Below the pieces are notes generated by a model. The model was not told where the DNA came from, did not search any database, and saw nothing but the letters and a program-made list of their open reading frames with translations. From NCBI GenBank assembly GCA_000711775.1, contig ARYC01000288.1:62001-126000 (forward strand): DNA of 64,000 nt, read 5' to 3'. This document shows, in pieces, positions 46,391-57,753 of the stretch. Numbering within the stretch: the stretch's first letter is position 1; each line of letters opens with the position of its first letter. The stretch is from Oxytricha trifallax. Taxonomy: Eukaryota > Ciliophora > Spirotrichea > Sporadotrichida > Oxytrichidae. The position numbers and the translations under genes were made by a program.

Positions 46391-47812
46391 GGGTAATAGC
46401 CTTCTGGCGGGGGCAGATAAAATTTTTTCTCAAAATTTCATATTATTGTATAAATGTCAAAAACATTAAAATAACTTATTATAACTTAAAAAAAAGGTCA
46501 TTAAGGTCACTTATGATAATTTTAAGAAGTATTAGGAACCTATTAAATATTTTATTTCTATATTAACTAGCAAACAATAATAAGTTTAAGTTATATACAA
46601 AATTATGCTTTTTTTAACTTAATATGATATTTGTAATTTTATGAAATTTTCTCTGGATTATCTAACTTAAACTTATTATTGTTGTTTGCTAGTTAATATA
46701 GAAATAAAATATTTAATATGTTCCTTATACTTCTTAAAATTATCATTAAGGTCACTTGTTCTGACCAAGACACCCCCTCAGCCAAGACCCCCTCCCCCTC
46801 AACCGAGACCCCTCCCCCCTCAAATCGAGAATCCACTTTTATTATGCTTTTATTATAGTTTTTTTATGAATTTATTTTTTACTCAGAATAAATTTCTTGT
46901 CCTTTGGGCAGATATTACTATTAAAAATATATTTTGATAAGTTCCGCTACGACTGTCGACTTTTTTTAGAACATAATCCCATAGGAAAATATTTATAATA
47001 AGGTTTAATTTTGACTATCGTGAGTAATAATATGATTTAATTGATAGACATAAATTTGAATTCAAAATTGTTTATAACTTAAATCACTTACACTCTACTA
47101 TATAGTAAAAATTAATATAAAAATTTTTCCTATTATTTTTAACTTCATTTAAATATTAAAACTTTTATTATTAATAATTATTTAGTTAATTATTATTATA
47201 TCTTATTCCTTAACTTAGTTTATTAAAAAATCAAAGACAATTTTTTATGTTTGGATTACCATTTAAATATATATGAATAAAATATGATTTTAATAGTAAT
47301 TAACTAAATAATTATTAATAAAAAGTTTTAATATTTAAATGAAGTTAAAAATAATAGGAAAAATTTTTATATTAATTTTTACTATATAGTAGAGTGTAAG
47401 TGATTTAAGTTATAAACAATTTTGAATTCAAATTTATGTCTATCAATTAAATCATATTATTACTCACGATAGTCAAAATTAAACCTTATTATAAATATTT
47501 TCCTATGGGATTATGTTCTAAAAAAAGTCGACAGTCGTAGCGGAACTTATCAAAATATATTTTTAATAGTAATATCTGCCCAAAGGACAAGAAATTTATT
47601 CTGAGTAATAATAAATTCATAAAAAAACTACAATAAAAGTATAATAAAGGGGATTCTCGATTTGAGGGGGGAGGGGTCTTGGTCAGAACAAGTGACTTTA
47701 ATGACCTTTTTTTTTAAGTTATAATAAGTTATTTAATATTTTTGACATTTGTGCAATAATATGAAATTTTGAGAAATAAATTTTATCTGCCCCCGCCAGG
47801 GGGTTATTACCC
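46391..47812. mobile_element. foldback element FB3, composite palindrome, 8-bp TSD
   Basis: Outer ends GGGTAATAGCC / GGTTATTACCC, flanked by AAGTTGTC on both sides (46383-46390 and 47813-47820), an 8-bp duplication. Arms continue inward without a gap into an inner palindrome (46757-47690) with TGTTCTGACCAAGAC ends and C-rich blocks like FB1 and FB2. The left arm is interrupted by a MITE at about 46503-46745. The inner arms contain GTCGACTTTTTTTAGAAC and CCCATAGGAAAATATT. Confidence 0.8.
46503..46745. mobile_element. MITE in the left arm of FB3, about 11-bp duplication
   Basis: Small palindromic element with ends ATGATAATTTTAAGAAG / CTTCTTAAAATTATCAT and a subterminal TTAACTAGCAAACAATAATA block in both arms. 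TAAGGTCACTT precedes and follows it, while the unoccupied right arm of FB3 has one copy. A 9-11 bp duplication with long inverted ends resembles Mutator-like MITEs. Confidence 0.7.
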
Positions 47813-47842
47813 AAGTTGTCTAATATAATTATAGCATAATAT

Positions 47843-47925
47843 ATAATCATCTCGCATCTCCGGTTTGGGTGTTCTTCTCTGTCCATGTACTGGGATCTGA
47901 AGATGTTCCAGAAACATGTAATTGT
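47843..47925 (-). CDS. short coding island, unidentified
   Basis: GC-richer island. On the minus strand one frame reads HVSGTSSDPSTWTEKNTQTG, composition like the cadherin-like segment at 42.4 kb. Other frames are also open, so strand is uncertain. Confidence 0.35.
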
Positions 47926-48087
47926 ATTAAAATATTAATTAATTTTTTTTAATAAAAGCGCTAAATACATGATAAGTAAATCCATTCTTTTGTTGATTTT
48001 AATCACCTATGATTTGATGTACTAAACTCTTTCACTATATAATGAGTATTGTAAATTATATAAAATATTAGTAACTTTATCTAGAAA

Positions 48088-48232
48088 TTACCTTGCTGGC
48101 AGCATTATTAATAGTGTTGTTCTATCTAACTATTTTAATGCAAGTCATAGTCAAACCAGTCATTTTCTTTATCATGCCTGTCATTGTAGTTAGCATCTCC
48201 ATTATTAACCTTATAGGACCATTGATTATTAA
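48088..48232 (-). CDS. WWE-domain-like segment
   Basis: Minus-strand island reading NNQWSYKVNNGDANYNDR, then ENDWFDYDLHQNSQIEQHY with TAA/TAG as Gln. The spacing W-x-Y ... W-x-x-Y-x ... Q-I-E-x-x-Y resembles the WWE domain of PARPs and ubiquitin ligases, which bind ADP-ribose. About 48 residues only; the plus strand of the same stretch reads as a hydrophobic shadow. The protein it belongs to is not identified. A further GC-richer patch at 48478-48540 may be a neighbouring MDS. Confidence 0.45.
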
Positions 48233-48578
48233 TTATTTAAAAATTTACTAAATCATGCATTAAAGAACATTTTCTTTTAGCTTTTTAATAATTATATAAA
48301 TAAAAATTGGTAAGTGAAATGTTCCACTAAAGATTTAAAATAAAAAATAATTATGATAAGAAAATAGTCAAAATTAGATTGCTAATTGAAATTTGTAATA
48401 CTTGGATGCTTTTTCTCTTATTATAATTGAGCTTCCTCCTTTGTAAAATAGATATATATTTTATAAATAAAAGTAAGGCAAACTATTTAGACCCCAGATT
48501 CCTTTTCCCAGATATTGGCTCCCTTCATCTTTATTGCCTTTATTATTTATGAAAAACACTTTTTGAGAAAATATATCA

Positions 48579-49003
48579 TTATTGCTAAATATTATTGATT
48601 TGGAAATAATAATAATTAAAATTAAATTAGTATAATTACAAATTCGTGGCAGTTAACTTTCTGCAAACCTGGAAAATATGGTACTTGTTCGATAAGAATT
48701 CAAAATTAGCTGGAATTTACTATTGGCAGTAACCCTCTATCGAATCCCTGTAAAGAGTTAGCACGACTTTAATTTAAGCATTAAAATCAAGTAAACAAAT
48801 CACCTAAAATTAAAGTCGTGTTATCTCGCTCCAGGGATTCGATAGAGGGGTACCGCCAATAGTAAATTCCAGCTAATTTTGAATTCTCTATCAAATAAGT
48901 ACCGTATTGTCCAGGTTTGCAGAAAGTTAACTGCCACGAATTTGTAATTATAATAATTTAATTTCAATTATTATTTCCAAATCAATAATATTTTAGCAAT
49001 AAT
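48579..49003. mobile_element. MITE family M1, copy 2 (425 bp)
   Basis: Inverted arms from TATTGCTAAATATTATTG to its inverse. Internal blocks GGCAGTTAACTTTCTGCAAACC, TGGTACTTGTTCGATAA and CAAAATTAGCTGGAA match copy 1 at 43.9 kb. Spacer between arms is about 40 bp. No ORF. Confidence 0.8.
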
Positions 49004-49174
49004 TTTAATTTATAATGGATTGATGCTTTTATATATTAAAATAAAAAAATAAACATTAAAGTTATTTAAGTAATATTCTGTTCTACTCAGTTATTAATAT
49101 ATTTACTATTTTTCTTAGCATGGTTTATTCCAAAATGGTCAAGTCTTAAGTTGCTTATGCGATTCATAATAATT

Positions 49175-49176
49175 TA

Positions 49177-49208
<32 letters not shown>

Positions 49209-49212
49209 TAAT
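49175..49212. repeat. AAT trinucleotide repeat
   Basis: About 12 units of ATA with one interruption (AACAATAAT). Confidence 0.9.
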
Positions 49213-49219
49213 AATCAAA

Positions 49220-49616
49220 TTTAATAAAATATAATTTTTATTAGAATTCCTTGGTCATTACCAGATATAATGTAATATGCTCTATCGATTTTAATGCTAA
49301 CTTTGTTCTAACTTTCAATTAAAGAAACCTTAGATCTTTCTGCTCTCATAAATTCAAATTTAAGATTGTTTACATATTTATTTATAAATAAATTTAGTAA
49401 CATAAGTTTCATGAGGATGAAAAAAAATATTTTTAAAAAAATAACATAATGTTAAATTTTTTGAAATTTGATGACATTAGGAGCATCAGTTAACTGCATT
49501 GCTCTCGTTGAGATTTTATTTCCTAATTATATGTTATCTGCAGCTTTTTAATATAAATTGTAATTATTTTAATTATTTTTGGAGTTCCTGTAGAGCATCG
49601 GAAAGTCTGTTCTTCG
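49220..49616. other. AT-rich spacer left of TBE E
   Basis: No firm coding signal; a slightly GC-richer patch at 49575-49615 directly abuts the TBE. Confidence 0.4.
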
Positions 49617-49720
49617 ATTCGAAACCTCAAAACCCCTTAATAAGGTTTATGAGTGCTTTGATTTGTTGGTATAGTTTGTGCCTTATTGGGGTCGATAGAG
49701 AAATTAGGCTAATCTGCAAA

Positions 49721-50743
49721 ATGAGAAATAGAAATTAGCGAAATTTAGGGTCTTTTTATGATGAGAAATATTAAAATTTATTCCTTAAGTTTAGGTATGG
49801 TATGTGTATTAACAGACATAGTGCCAAATTATGCAGCTATTGCTAAGCTCTTACACCAGAGTGCTTCAACATTCAGATAACACTGCCTGCTAGCTGTTTA
49901 ACATTTTAATTCTGGTACTTGAAAACATCCCGCAAAAAATAAAAGTTCTCTCAACACCAGATTGACTAACTCTGTGATTCTTAGAAGCTTAAGTCCAGGG
50001 CACACTATCAACTAGACTAACGAGCTGCAATGTTTCATCGCAAGTTTCCTGATATGCGTTTCTCGCCCTAGACTATAACTAATATTTATAGACGAAATGG
50101 TATTAGTTTCAAGTCTTTCAACAGAGTGAGTAGAGTAATTGATTTTACAGTGCCATTTTACAGTAATAATATAGACTTATTATATGATTAAATGCAACGA
50201 TCTATTACTAATAACATCAAGTTCATTGATGCCGATAAAGCTGTATTCACCTTCCACACCTTTATCTTGATACAAGAAATATGATAATATAGAAGTGTAT
50301 GACTAAATAGTAAAGGTAGTCACCCATGCGGTTATCGCTCGTATAAGTGAAGATTAAGGCTAGCGACTTATGTCATTCACCCTTGCTTTATTAAGCGAGA
50401 GTAGAATATAGAGTTCCTACATCAGCTCAGAGAGAAGTATAGTAACCAAGAGATCATCCTGTTTTTTGATAACCGTTCAGTTCATAAGAAAGCTGATGAA
50501 GAGTTAAACATAACTCCTGTATATCACTTTCCCTATAGCCAACAGTATAATGGAATCGGATTTTATTGAAGTTAAATTAAGACTCAATTCAAGAAACTGC
50601 TGCTGTATTATCTTATGCATGACTTGCCGATAGATACAGTAGACATGATTTAGAGTAGCTGCAAGAGAGTGAGAATAAATAGTTTGTGCGAGAGAAGGAA
50701 GAATGAATGTTTATTAATAAGTTTATATCCCTTAAATGAATGA
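49721..50743 (+). pseudogene. TBE E transposase, decayed
   Basis: ATG 49721. Shares the TGA after SGT-like sequence (GGTACTTGAAAACATCC) and the missing base after GFY with TBE A and D, plus further indels of its own. DDE surroundings partly eroded: IDADKAVFTF for the first Asp block, FFDNRSVHK for the second, QYNGIGFY for the third, where the catalytic Glu appears replaced by Gly. Confidence 0.8.
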
Positions 50744-50749
50744 ATAAAT

Positions 50750-51249
50750 TCACATTTTAAATTAACCCGGAAAGGGATTTGGCTTCTCTTTCTTCTCCTC
50801 TTCTTATGGTTTGCTTGGGCCTACATTTCTTCTCTTAGTCCCAGCTCCTGAATCTATGTTTATTTCATCTGGCTTTTAAACATGTTTATAAAGTCTCTTG
50901 CTCAACTCATGAATATTTTATGAGTTTCTCTCTCTGTGAACCTTTGTTATATGGTAAGAAGATAAACTACCAACTCTTCATCTTTCATAGCATCATCGAA
51001 GAGATTAGTGACTGAAATCTCTGGGTAGTTTGGTAAATCTATCAACTTTATTTCATTGTTTTGAAGGCTTTCTTATCATCACAGAGAAGAGCTTTTAGGA
51101 TTGAAATTTTGGTACCTTCCATCGAATAAACCCACTATTGTATATGATTAAGTATATGTCACATGCTTACCAAGCTGAGTGAGGTATCGATAGAGATTTT
51201 CCTTGCTTCTAAATCTTGAGATCATTTCTTAACCTACAACCCTCTTCAT
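50750..51249 (-). pseudogene. TBE E 22-kDa-type ORF, internally deleted
   Basis: Start codon region near 51249, C-terminal region near 50750-50940. About 280 bp between the KVHRER and VVYLPTKK blocks are missing (junction near 50946). The intron-like gap near 51130-51172 is still visible. Confidence 0.7.
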
Positions 51250-51835
51250 TGCAGTACTTATAGATTCCATCCTTGTTCCTTCTCTTGTTATTGAATTTCA
51301 AATTATAATACATAGTGTTCTTGATCCTATTGTTTAAAATCTTAGTATTAAATATGGGCATCTTATAGGAGGTTAACCTGGTAAAGTTACGTGGAGAAAA
51401 TTTGCAGAAACTGTAACAAACTGCAGAGAATGAGCTCCATTTTTAACTATATAGTTCTATTGAATTAGTACTAAATTTTTTTTAATTTAATTAGTACTGA
51501 TACTAAATTCGTATAATTTTAATTATTACCAATTTAATAGTACCAAAACTTAATTAGTTCCTACTTTTAATAAAATGAAGTTTTAATGAAAAAGTTCCAA
51601 TCTGGTTCAAAACCTAATTGGTAAAAGTACCTTCCTAATTTTATTCAATGTTGGCACCAAAATTAAAAATATTAAGCATAAAATTAGAAAAGTTATAATT
51701 ATAAATTAAGTATAATTATGACTTTTAACACCTTATAATCAAATATTATTCCTACAGTGTCAACTCCTTTACAGTGTAACTATAACTAGAGAAGTTATTA
51801 GAGCATTATAATAGAAAATTAAATTTGAATTTAAA

Positions 51836-53828
51836 GTGGCGGCTATCTTAAATTGTAAGGCAGTTTCTCTTGGAACAGGTTAATTATTGCCTAACTTTGG
51901 TTCTACCTAGAAACCAGAGGTTATATTCATTGAAAGTGAAGTAGAGCTTAGAGCTCTTTAGTTTGAAGCTGATGTCATTTTCATTGAAGTTTAAAACAAG
52001 AAAGAGAAGGCAGAGATGGGAATTTAAACTCTAATTGAAGTTGTTGAGGAAGTAAAGGAACAGCGGCCAATTGAAAAATGAAAACATATCAATGCAAAGA
52101 CCTAAAATTATTTCTCAAACGAACAAAGTTTGAAGAGACACCTTGAAGAGATGCATTCCAGCAAGGCCAAGATCTATTTTAAACTTGACAAAGTGGATAG
52201 TACGTACTAATGCACAACATACATGAGGTCTTACACTCACTCAGGAAAAAATAAAGAATATGAAAAAGCATCATCCTAGCGAATTCTTGATTTAAGATAA
52301 GGAGACTTAAAAACTTGTACCTCTTAAAAGAAAATCAAAAATTCTTGTGTCGTAAAGAGAATTACATTAGAAGTTCAAGATACAGAATAGATTTGAATAA
52401 ATAAACTTGCATGTAGGATAATACTGTTTTATCATGCTTCCAAGCAAAAGCAATGAATATTTCTGTATTTAATGCAATTGATACTGGTAGCTGAATTTAT
52501 AATTACTTACATTTAAGTGTGCCTCACAAAGCAAAACTTATAGTGGTTGATAAGTATGCATTCAATGAGTAAAATTTATTGAATAAACCAAATTGTAAAT
52601 TAATAATAAATAAATTACTTAAGCTATCTTAATAGTAATCTTTTTAATTAAATAAAAAACTACTCTATCTCTAAATTTTTTTATCATTTCGAGAAAGAGT
52701 ATTATAAAATATATAATTAAATTTAATTAGGTATAATGTGTAATAAAATGAAATGTAGTTTTTTTAATTTAACGTTTATATTACAAATATTCTTAAATTA
52801 AGTTTTGATCAATTATAATATTATAGCTATACTGTTAATTTTTGAATGTTTAGGTCTATTTAAATTATATTATTTTGATTATGTTTATCATTATCAAACA
52901 AGAATATGAACTTTAAATTATAAAAAACTACATTTCATTTTATTACACATTATACCTAATTATATTTAATTATATATTTTATCGCACTCTTTCTCGAAAT
53001 GATCAAAATTTCGAGATAGAGTAGTTTTTTATTTAATTAAAAAGATTACTATTAAAATAGCTTAAGTAATTATTGATTATTAATTTATAATTTGGTTTAT
53101 TCAATAAATTTTACTCAATGTATACCCTTTCGGTTATCTAATTAAAAATGAGCAATATTAAAAAGATTTTGCTAACAAATATATGATTCTTATATAGGCT
53201 TAAAGAAGAGATTGCAAGAATTTTCTTAAGTTAAATGTTATTATCTTAGTTATGCCTTTATCGCACTAAGGCTAAATAAAATTGAAATGACTCTAGACTA
53301 TCTATATCATAATAGATACCCTTATGACTTAAATGATATTTTTACGGATATGATTATGGGTGTCAAGGAGTTGAATGAACTTGGATATGTTCATAGAGAT
53401 TTGAAGCCTGAAAATGATATGCTTAACCTCTACCTTTAGAAGTAGTAGTAATTGATTTCAATAGAGCATTAAGATAAGAGATAGTGACCTTAGCAAAAGT
53501 TCTTGGCACTCCTGGATACTTCCAAATTAGAGAGAAATGGACTAATGGCTCAGTTCAGTGGGATGTATGGGCAATTGCTGCTATTATCTTAGAGTGCGAT
53601 ATGTAAAGTATGTCAATCTTTGGAACAAAGCTCGAGAAATAATAAATATGTTTGGCTGCTAAACATATGAAATAAGAAGAAATCTGCGATAAAATTAAGA
53701 ATATAGTTGAGATGATCATAGTAAAAGCTCCAGCATATCAAAGATAATCATTAAATGACATTATAGAACAACTATAGACAGCTAGATTCAAGAGGTATCA
53801 CAAAGACAAGCAGATAAAATTTGTTTGA
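51836..53828 (+). pseudogene. TBE E zinc-finger/kinase ORF, split by a foldback
   Basis: Homologue of 19423-20871. The start codon is lost (AAAGTGGCGG where others have ACATGGCGG). Zinc fingers are eroded by indels. The kinase C lobe (LGYVHRDLKPEND, IDFNRALRQEIV, GTPGYFQIREKW) lies after the insertion at 52568-53115. It ends with TGA near 53826. Confidence 0.75.
52568..53115. mobile_element. foldback/MITE inside TBE E kinase ORF, 5-bp TSD
   Basis: 548 bp with inverted arms of about 215 bp, ends AGTAAAATTTATTGAAT / ATTCAATAAATTTTACT. CAATG flanks both sides (52563-52567, 53116-53120). Outside it, the TBE sequence continues in register (AFN-VYPFGYL), so the insertion came after the TBE. No ORF. 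Confidence 0.85.
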
Positions 53829-53969
53829 GTTAAGCACACTAATAATCATTAAATATTCATTAAATTCATATAAAACATGCGTTTTCTTTAATAACCCCAT
53901 TAAGACCCCAACTATACCCTACAAATCAAAGCACAAAAAACCTCATTAAGGGGTTTTGGAGATTTGATT

Positions 53970-54408
53970 GTCTTTATAAAAGAATTAAAAGCACATATTA
54001 TATTTTATAAATATATGTAAAATCTTCCAACAAGATGGACTTTTTGTCTGAAAAGAATGAACAAATATAATTATTAATATATTTTTATTTTTTATTTATT
54101 TTTTCTTAAAAATATTAAATAAATGAAAACTTGAAATTTCAAGGAAATTGCTTTCGCTTGATCCTTCAATTCTTTAAATTCATTAGGTTTAAGATATAAT
54201 AAAATTTAAATTTCATATAATAAATGTTTCAAGTATTGTAGCGTTGGTTCAATTGCTAAATAATCATCTTAATTAAATAATGTATATTTTATTAATAAAA
54301 TCTAAGATTTAAACCACAAAAGAAATTATTTGAGAATATTACTTAATTCTTTTTTATATTATAAAATTAATTGATATTCAAATTTTTAGTAGGGATTAAA
54401 TAAATGAA
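53970..54408. other. AT-rich spacer
   Basis: No feature recognised. Confidence 0.5.
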
Positions 54409-55020
54409 TGTTCATTCTTAGACTCCCAGACCCCGTACCCTACCCTCACCCACCCCCAAACCGAGCCCCCACCTCCATAGAAATAATTTTGTTCAATATA
54501 ATTTTTCTTGACCCGTGGGCGATTATTAAATATATTGATTTGTTTTTTTAGGATTCACTTTATCCTTCATAATTTTCTGTGCATACTCCCATAGGAAATT
54601 ATTTATAAATCAAACAAATGTTATTTTTATATATATATATATAATAATTAATATTTTGAGATAAGGAATTATTTCTTTAACATACATATTATTGTTCTTC
54701 TAATAAGTTCACCAAAAAATAAATATATATTCCAGTTAAGTAAGGATTTTCTTTTAACTTTTTAGAAGAACAATAATATGTATGCTACAGAAATAATTCC
54801 TTATCTCAAAATATTAATTATTATAAATAAATTAACAATTTTTTTATTTATAAATTTTCTCTGATGGGATAATGTACAGGAAAATGTTGAGGGATGAAGT
54901 AAATCTTATAAAAAAACAAATCAATATACTTAATCGTAGCTTTCAAAAAATTTATATTGAACAAAATAATTTTTATGGAGATGGGGTCTCGATTTGGGGC
55001 TCGGGGTCTTGGGATGAACA
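54409..55020. mobile_element. foldback element FB4 (612 bp)
   Basis: Inverted arms of about 270 bp, ends TGTTCATTC / GGATGAACA, with C-rich/G-rich outer blocks (AGACTCCCAGACCCC; GGGGTCTTGGG) as in FB1-FB3. Contains CTCCCATAGGAAATTATTTA, the shared internal block, and GATAAGGAATTATTTC near the centre in both arms. The loop is about 50 bp. Confidence 0.8.
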
Positions 55021-55024
55021 AATA

Positions 55025-55960
55025 AGTCATCTTAAAGAATAATATATTAACTATTATCTTAATATCGTAATTAAAAATTTATCTTATTGATCAAATAAAA
55101 ATAATTATTATAACAGAGATATAATCTAAAATTGGATTTTGAATTTCTTTATAATTTTATTTATTGACAAAAGTAATAAAGTTGATCTTATTATTCATTT
55201 GAAAATTATAGACATATTTAAGCGTTTTAATTCCATTAATGTAATTTATTGCCTTTTCAGTTTCTGTACCAGTCACTTAGATTTCATACTCCTTTGATAT
55301 AAATAATTATAGCATTTATTTACTTTTTCATGTGAGTATCTCTTTCTTATGGAGTATTGTTGTACTTCCATCTAGGTTACTTTTTATCAAATCCTTAATT
55401 TTTAGCATAATTTTTAATTTTGTATTTAATTTTAATTTGTCAAATTATTATTATTGATAAAAATAAGTATAAATGCATTGGTGTTGGAAGATTTATTATC
55501 CTCAAATATTTATATTGTATCATTTATGATGACATTGAACTTTTCTTAAAATATTGATGAATTAGTAACTGTTAATGATATTTTACTGAAATAAAAAAAT
55601 AATATTAAAAAAGATTATTGTGACAAGTACTTAACATTTTAAATATATATGTGACTTTGTAAATAAGATCTTTAGCTCATTTTATATTTTTAGTTAAATT
55701 TCACTTTTATAAAATACAAGTAAATCCATTTAAATTACATATTTGGCCAAGATAAATAAACAACCCTTAAAATATTTTCTTTAAATTATATTTTGAAAAT
55801 AATTTCAAAATCATTTGCATTTCATAAAAAATAAAAATAATTTTAAGCTTTTAATTCTTCCACTTTCTTTTACAGTGTTTACAGATTAGGGAGCTAAGTA
55901 TAAATTTATATTATATATATATATATATATTAAAGTTTTGTGGACAACAATATTATGATT
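55025..55960. other. AT-rich spacer
   Basis: A TA repeat at about 55912-55931. Small GC-richer patches at 55255-55300 and 55345-55375 could be tiny MDSs but are unreadable. Nothing else. Confidence 0.4.
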
Positions 55961-55961
55961 T

Positions 55962-56218
55962 ATTTTCATTGTCTCTGTTTTAACTGAATCAAAGAGAGCT
56001 GTTAATTGAGATTAAATTTTTTCCAAATTCTTATGAGTGAGTTTAACTTAGATATTATGCTAAATATCGTCATATTCTAACTTCTCAGTAAAGTTTTAAT
56101 TTCATTATAAAAAATCAATACTATATATAAAACAAATTTTATATTATTCAAATAAAGCCTTAATTTTTTAGAATATCATCTATCTGCTTTGATTGTTTTA
56201 AGAATCTGTAGATGTGAG
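55962..56218 (-). CDS. coiled-coil-like protein segments, minus strand
   Basis: Two minus-strand islands: about 56218-56155 (THIYRFLKQSKQIDDILK) and about 56085-55962 (EKLEYDDIQHNIQVKLTHK, then LEKIQSQLTALFDSVKTE). Charged, heptad-like pattern. Family not recognised. AT-rich DNA of about 70 bases between them is presumably an IES. Confidence 0.5.
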
Positions 56219-56499
56219 TTAAATTAATAAATAAAAATTTTCTAAATTTTTTAATTTAAAAGTATATTGAAATTTATTTTCCTGAAAGTTATTTATTTAT
56301 TATCTTATTCATAAAGTATTGAGTATATAGTACTTTAAGTAATTAACATCAACATTTTATGAAAAATTTATGAAAAGTTCTAGTAGAGATATCCATTTTT
56401 TTACATCCATAGAACAAGCTTATTAAATAAATTATATAATGCTACAATTTTAAGAGAACTCTTGCTTATAGAATTCTTTTAATAAGTCCTTAACGTATT

Positions 56500-57711
56500 C
56501 AAAACACCAAAATCCCTTCAGTAGTTTAATAGTGTTTAAATAAAAGAGGGTAATTTTGGGGATTGGGTTTTCTTTTTAAGATTAATTTAACTTATGTTGT
56601 TAGATTCAATGCGATAGTTTATTTATTGATTGAAATTTTTATTTTTTTATCATCTCTACAGTTAAAATAATGTTATGTTGAAATTATTCCACTAGGATTA
56701 TTTATATGATTACATAAAAATGTTTTCTTTTTATTTTTTTATTAAAATAGTTAAAAAAAAATCTTCTTATAATTCTTAGGGATTCCATTTTTTAAAAATA
56801 TTTGGTAGTAAAATAGTTTTAATTATTTTACATGGTGCAAATTAAGTTTTGAACATGAATTGGAACTTTTCCTTTTAAAACCTCATTAGTTTTAAATTAG
56901 GTAATAATTAAGCCTTGGTAATATTAAAATGGTACCAATTATAATCTAATTCACTAATATCATTCATTAAATTAAGCAATTTTTTTAAGCACTAACTAAA
57001 TGAAATTTAATTAATTAAAATGGTGATATATATATATATATATGAAATATTCGAAGTTTTGGAAACTTTCTCCAATTATCTTTACAGAGAGACCTCTTAT
57101 AAGATACCAATATTTAATAGGTTTTTAAAACTCAATTAAAATTTGAAGAAAAATAATTATTTTAAATATGATCTCTATATATTTAATTTAGAAAATAACA
57201 CATGACAAAAATGAATCTTCAAACACCTAAAAATTATCCATTATAAATAATTTTATTTATATTATATTTAAGACATCAAATTCTTTTATATTACACAAAA
57301 AAATACTAAATAAGTTGCAAGGTTAAAGTAAATGAAATTATGAATAGAATTTTAAAATATTTATTTGTATAAATTTTTAAAAATATTTTACATTGATTCC
57401 AATTTTTTGAAATAGTTCTCATTTAATTTCATAAAAACGATTAGGCAAAGTTACAACTTTATGAAAACAATTAAAAGTAGAAAAAATGTAACTCAAAACT
57501 ATCTTTCTTTAAAAAATGCTTTAAAATGTATCTATATACATATATGTCAAATGTGAACACTAAAGATGAGTATTTAAAAAAATCATAAAAACTTTCATTT
57601 TTCATAATAAGAGTGAAAGTTATTCTTAGAAAGTAAAGTAACCCCATTCCGAAATATTACGCTGATTAATAATAACAAGTATAAAACAAATTTAGGAGTT
57701 TTGGGGTTTTG
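56500..57711 (+). mobile_element. TBE relic F, internally deleted (1.2 kb)
   Basis: Left end CAAAACACCAAAATCCC followed by TTCAGTAGTTTAATAG, as in TBE C; right end GGAGTTTTGGGGTTTTG. Preceded by ATT and followed by AGT, both fitting ANT though not identical. Inside, 56830-57000 matches the TBE spacer (TGGAACTTTTCC, CCTCATTAGTTTTAAA, ATGGTACCAATTA) and 57050-57115 the region next to it. All three ORFs are essentially gone. Confidence 0.75.
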
Positions 57712-57745
57712 AGTGAACATCCTCATTTTTAATGAATTCTCATAT

Positions 57746-57753
57746 AAAATTAC
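57746..57753. repeat. 8-bp target duplication (AAAATTAC), left copy
   Basis: Exact repeat at 58229-58236, flanking the G-run element. Confidence 0.8.

Larger units (their letters stand above)
49620..53966 (+). mobile_element. TBE E, full length but older, interrupted by a foldback
   Basis: ATT duplications at 49617-49619 and 53967-53969. The terminal telomere-like repeats are eroded (CGAAACCTCAAAACCCC; GGGGTTTTGGAGATTTG). Same gene order as TBE A but with many more substitutions, a deletion of about 280 bp in the 22-kDa-type ORF and a 548-bp foldback inserted in the kinase ORF. Confidence 0.9.

Noticed and set aside
49175-49212. AAT repeat as a coding or CRISPR-like repeat
   Set aside because: Simple microsatellite without spacers.
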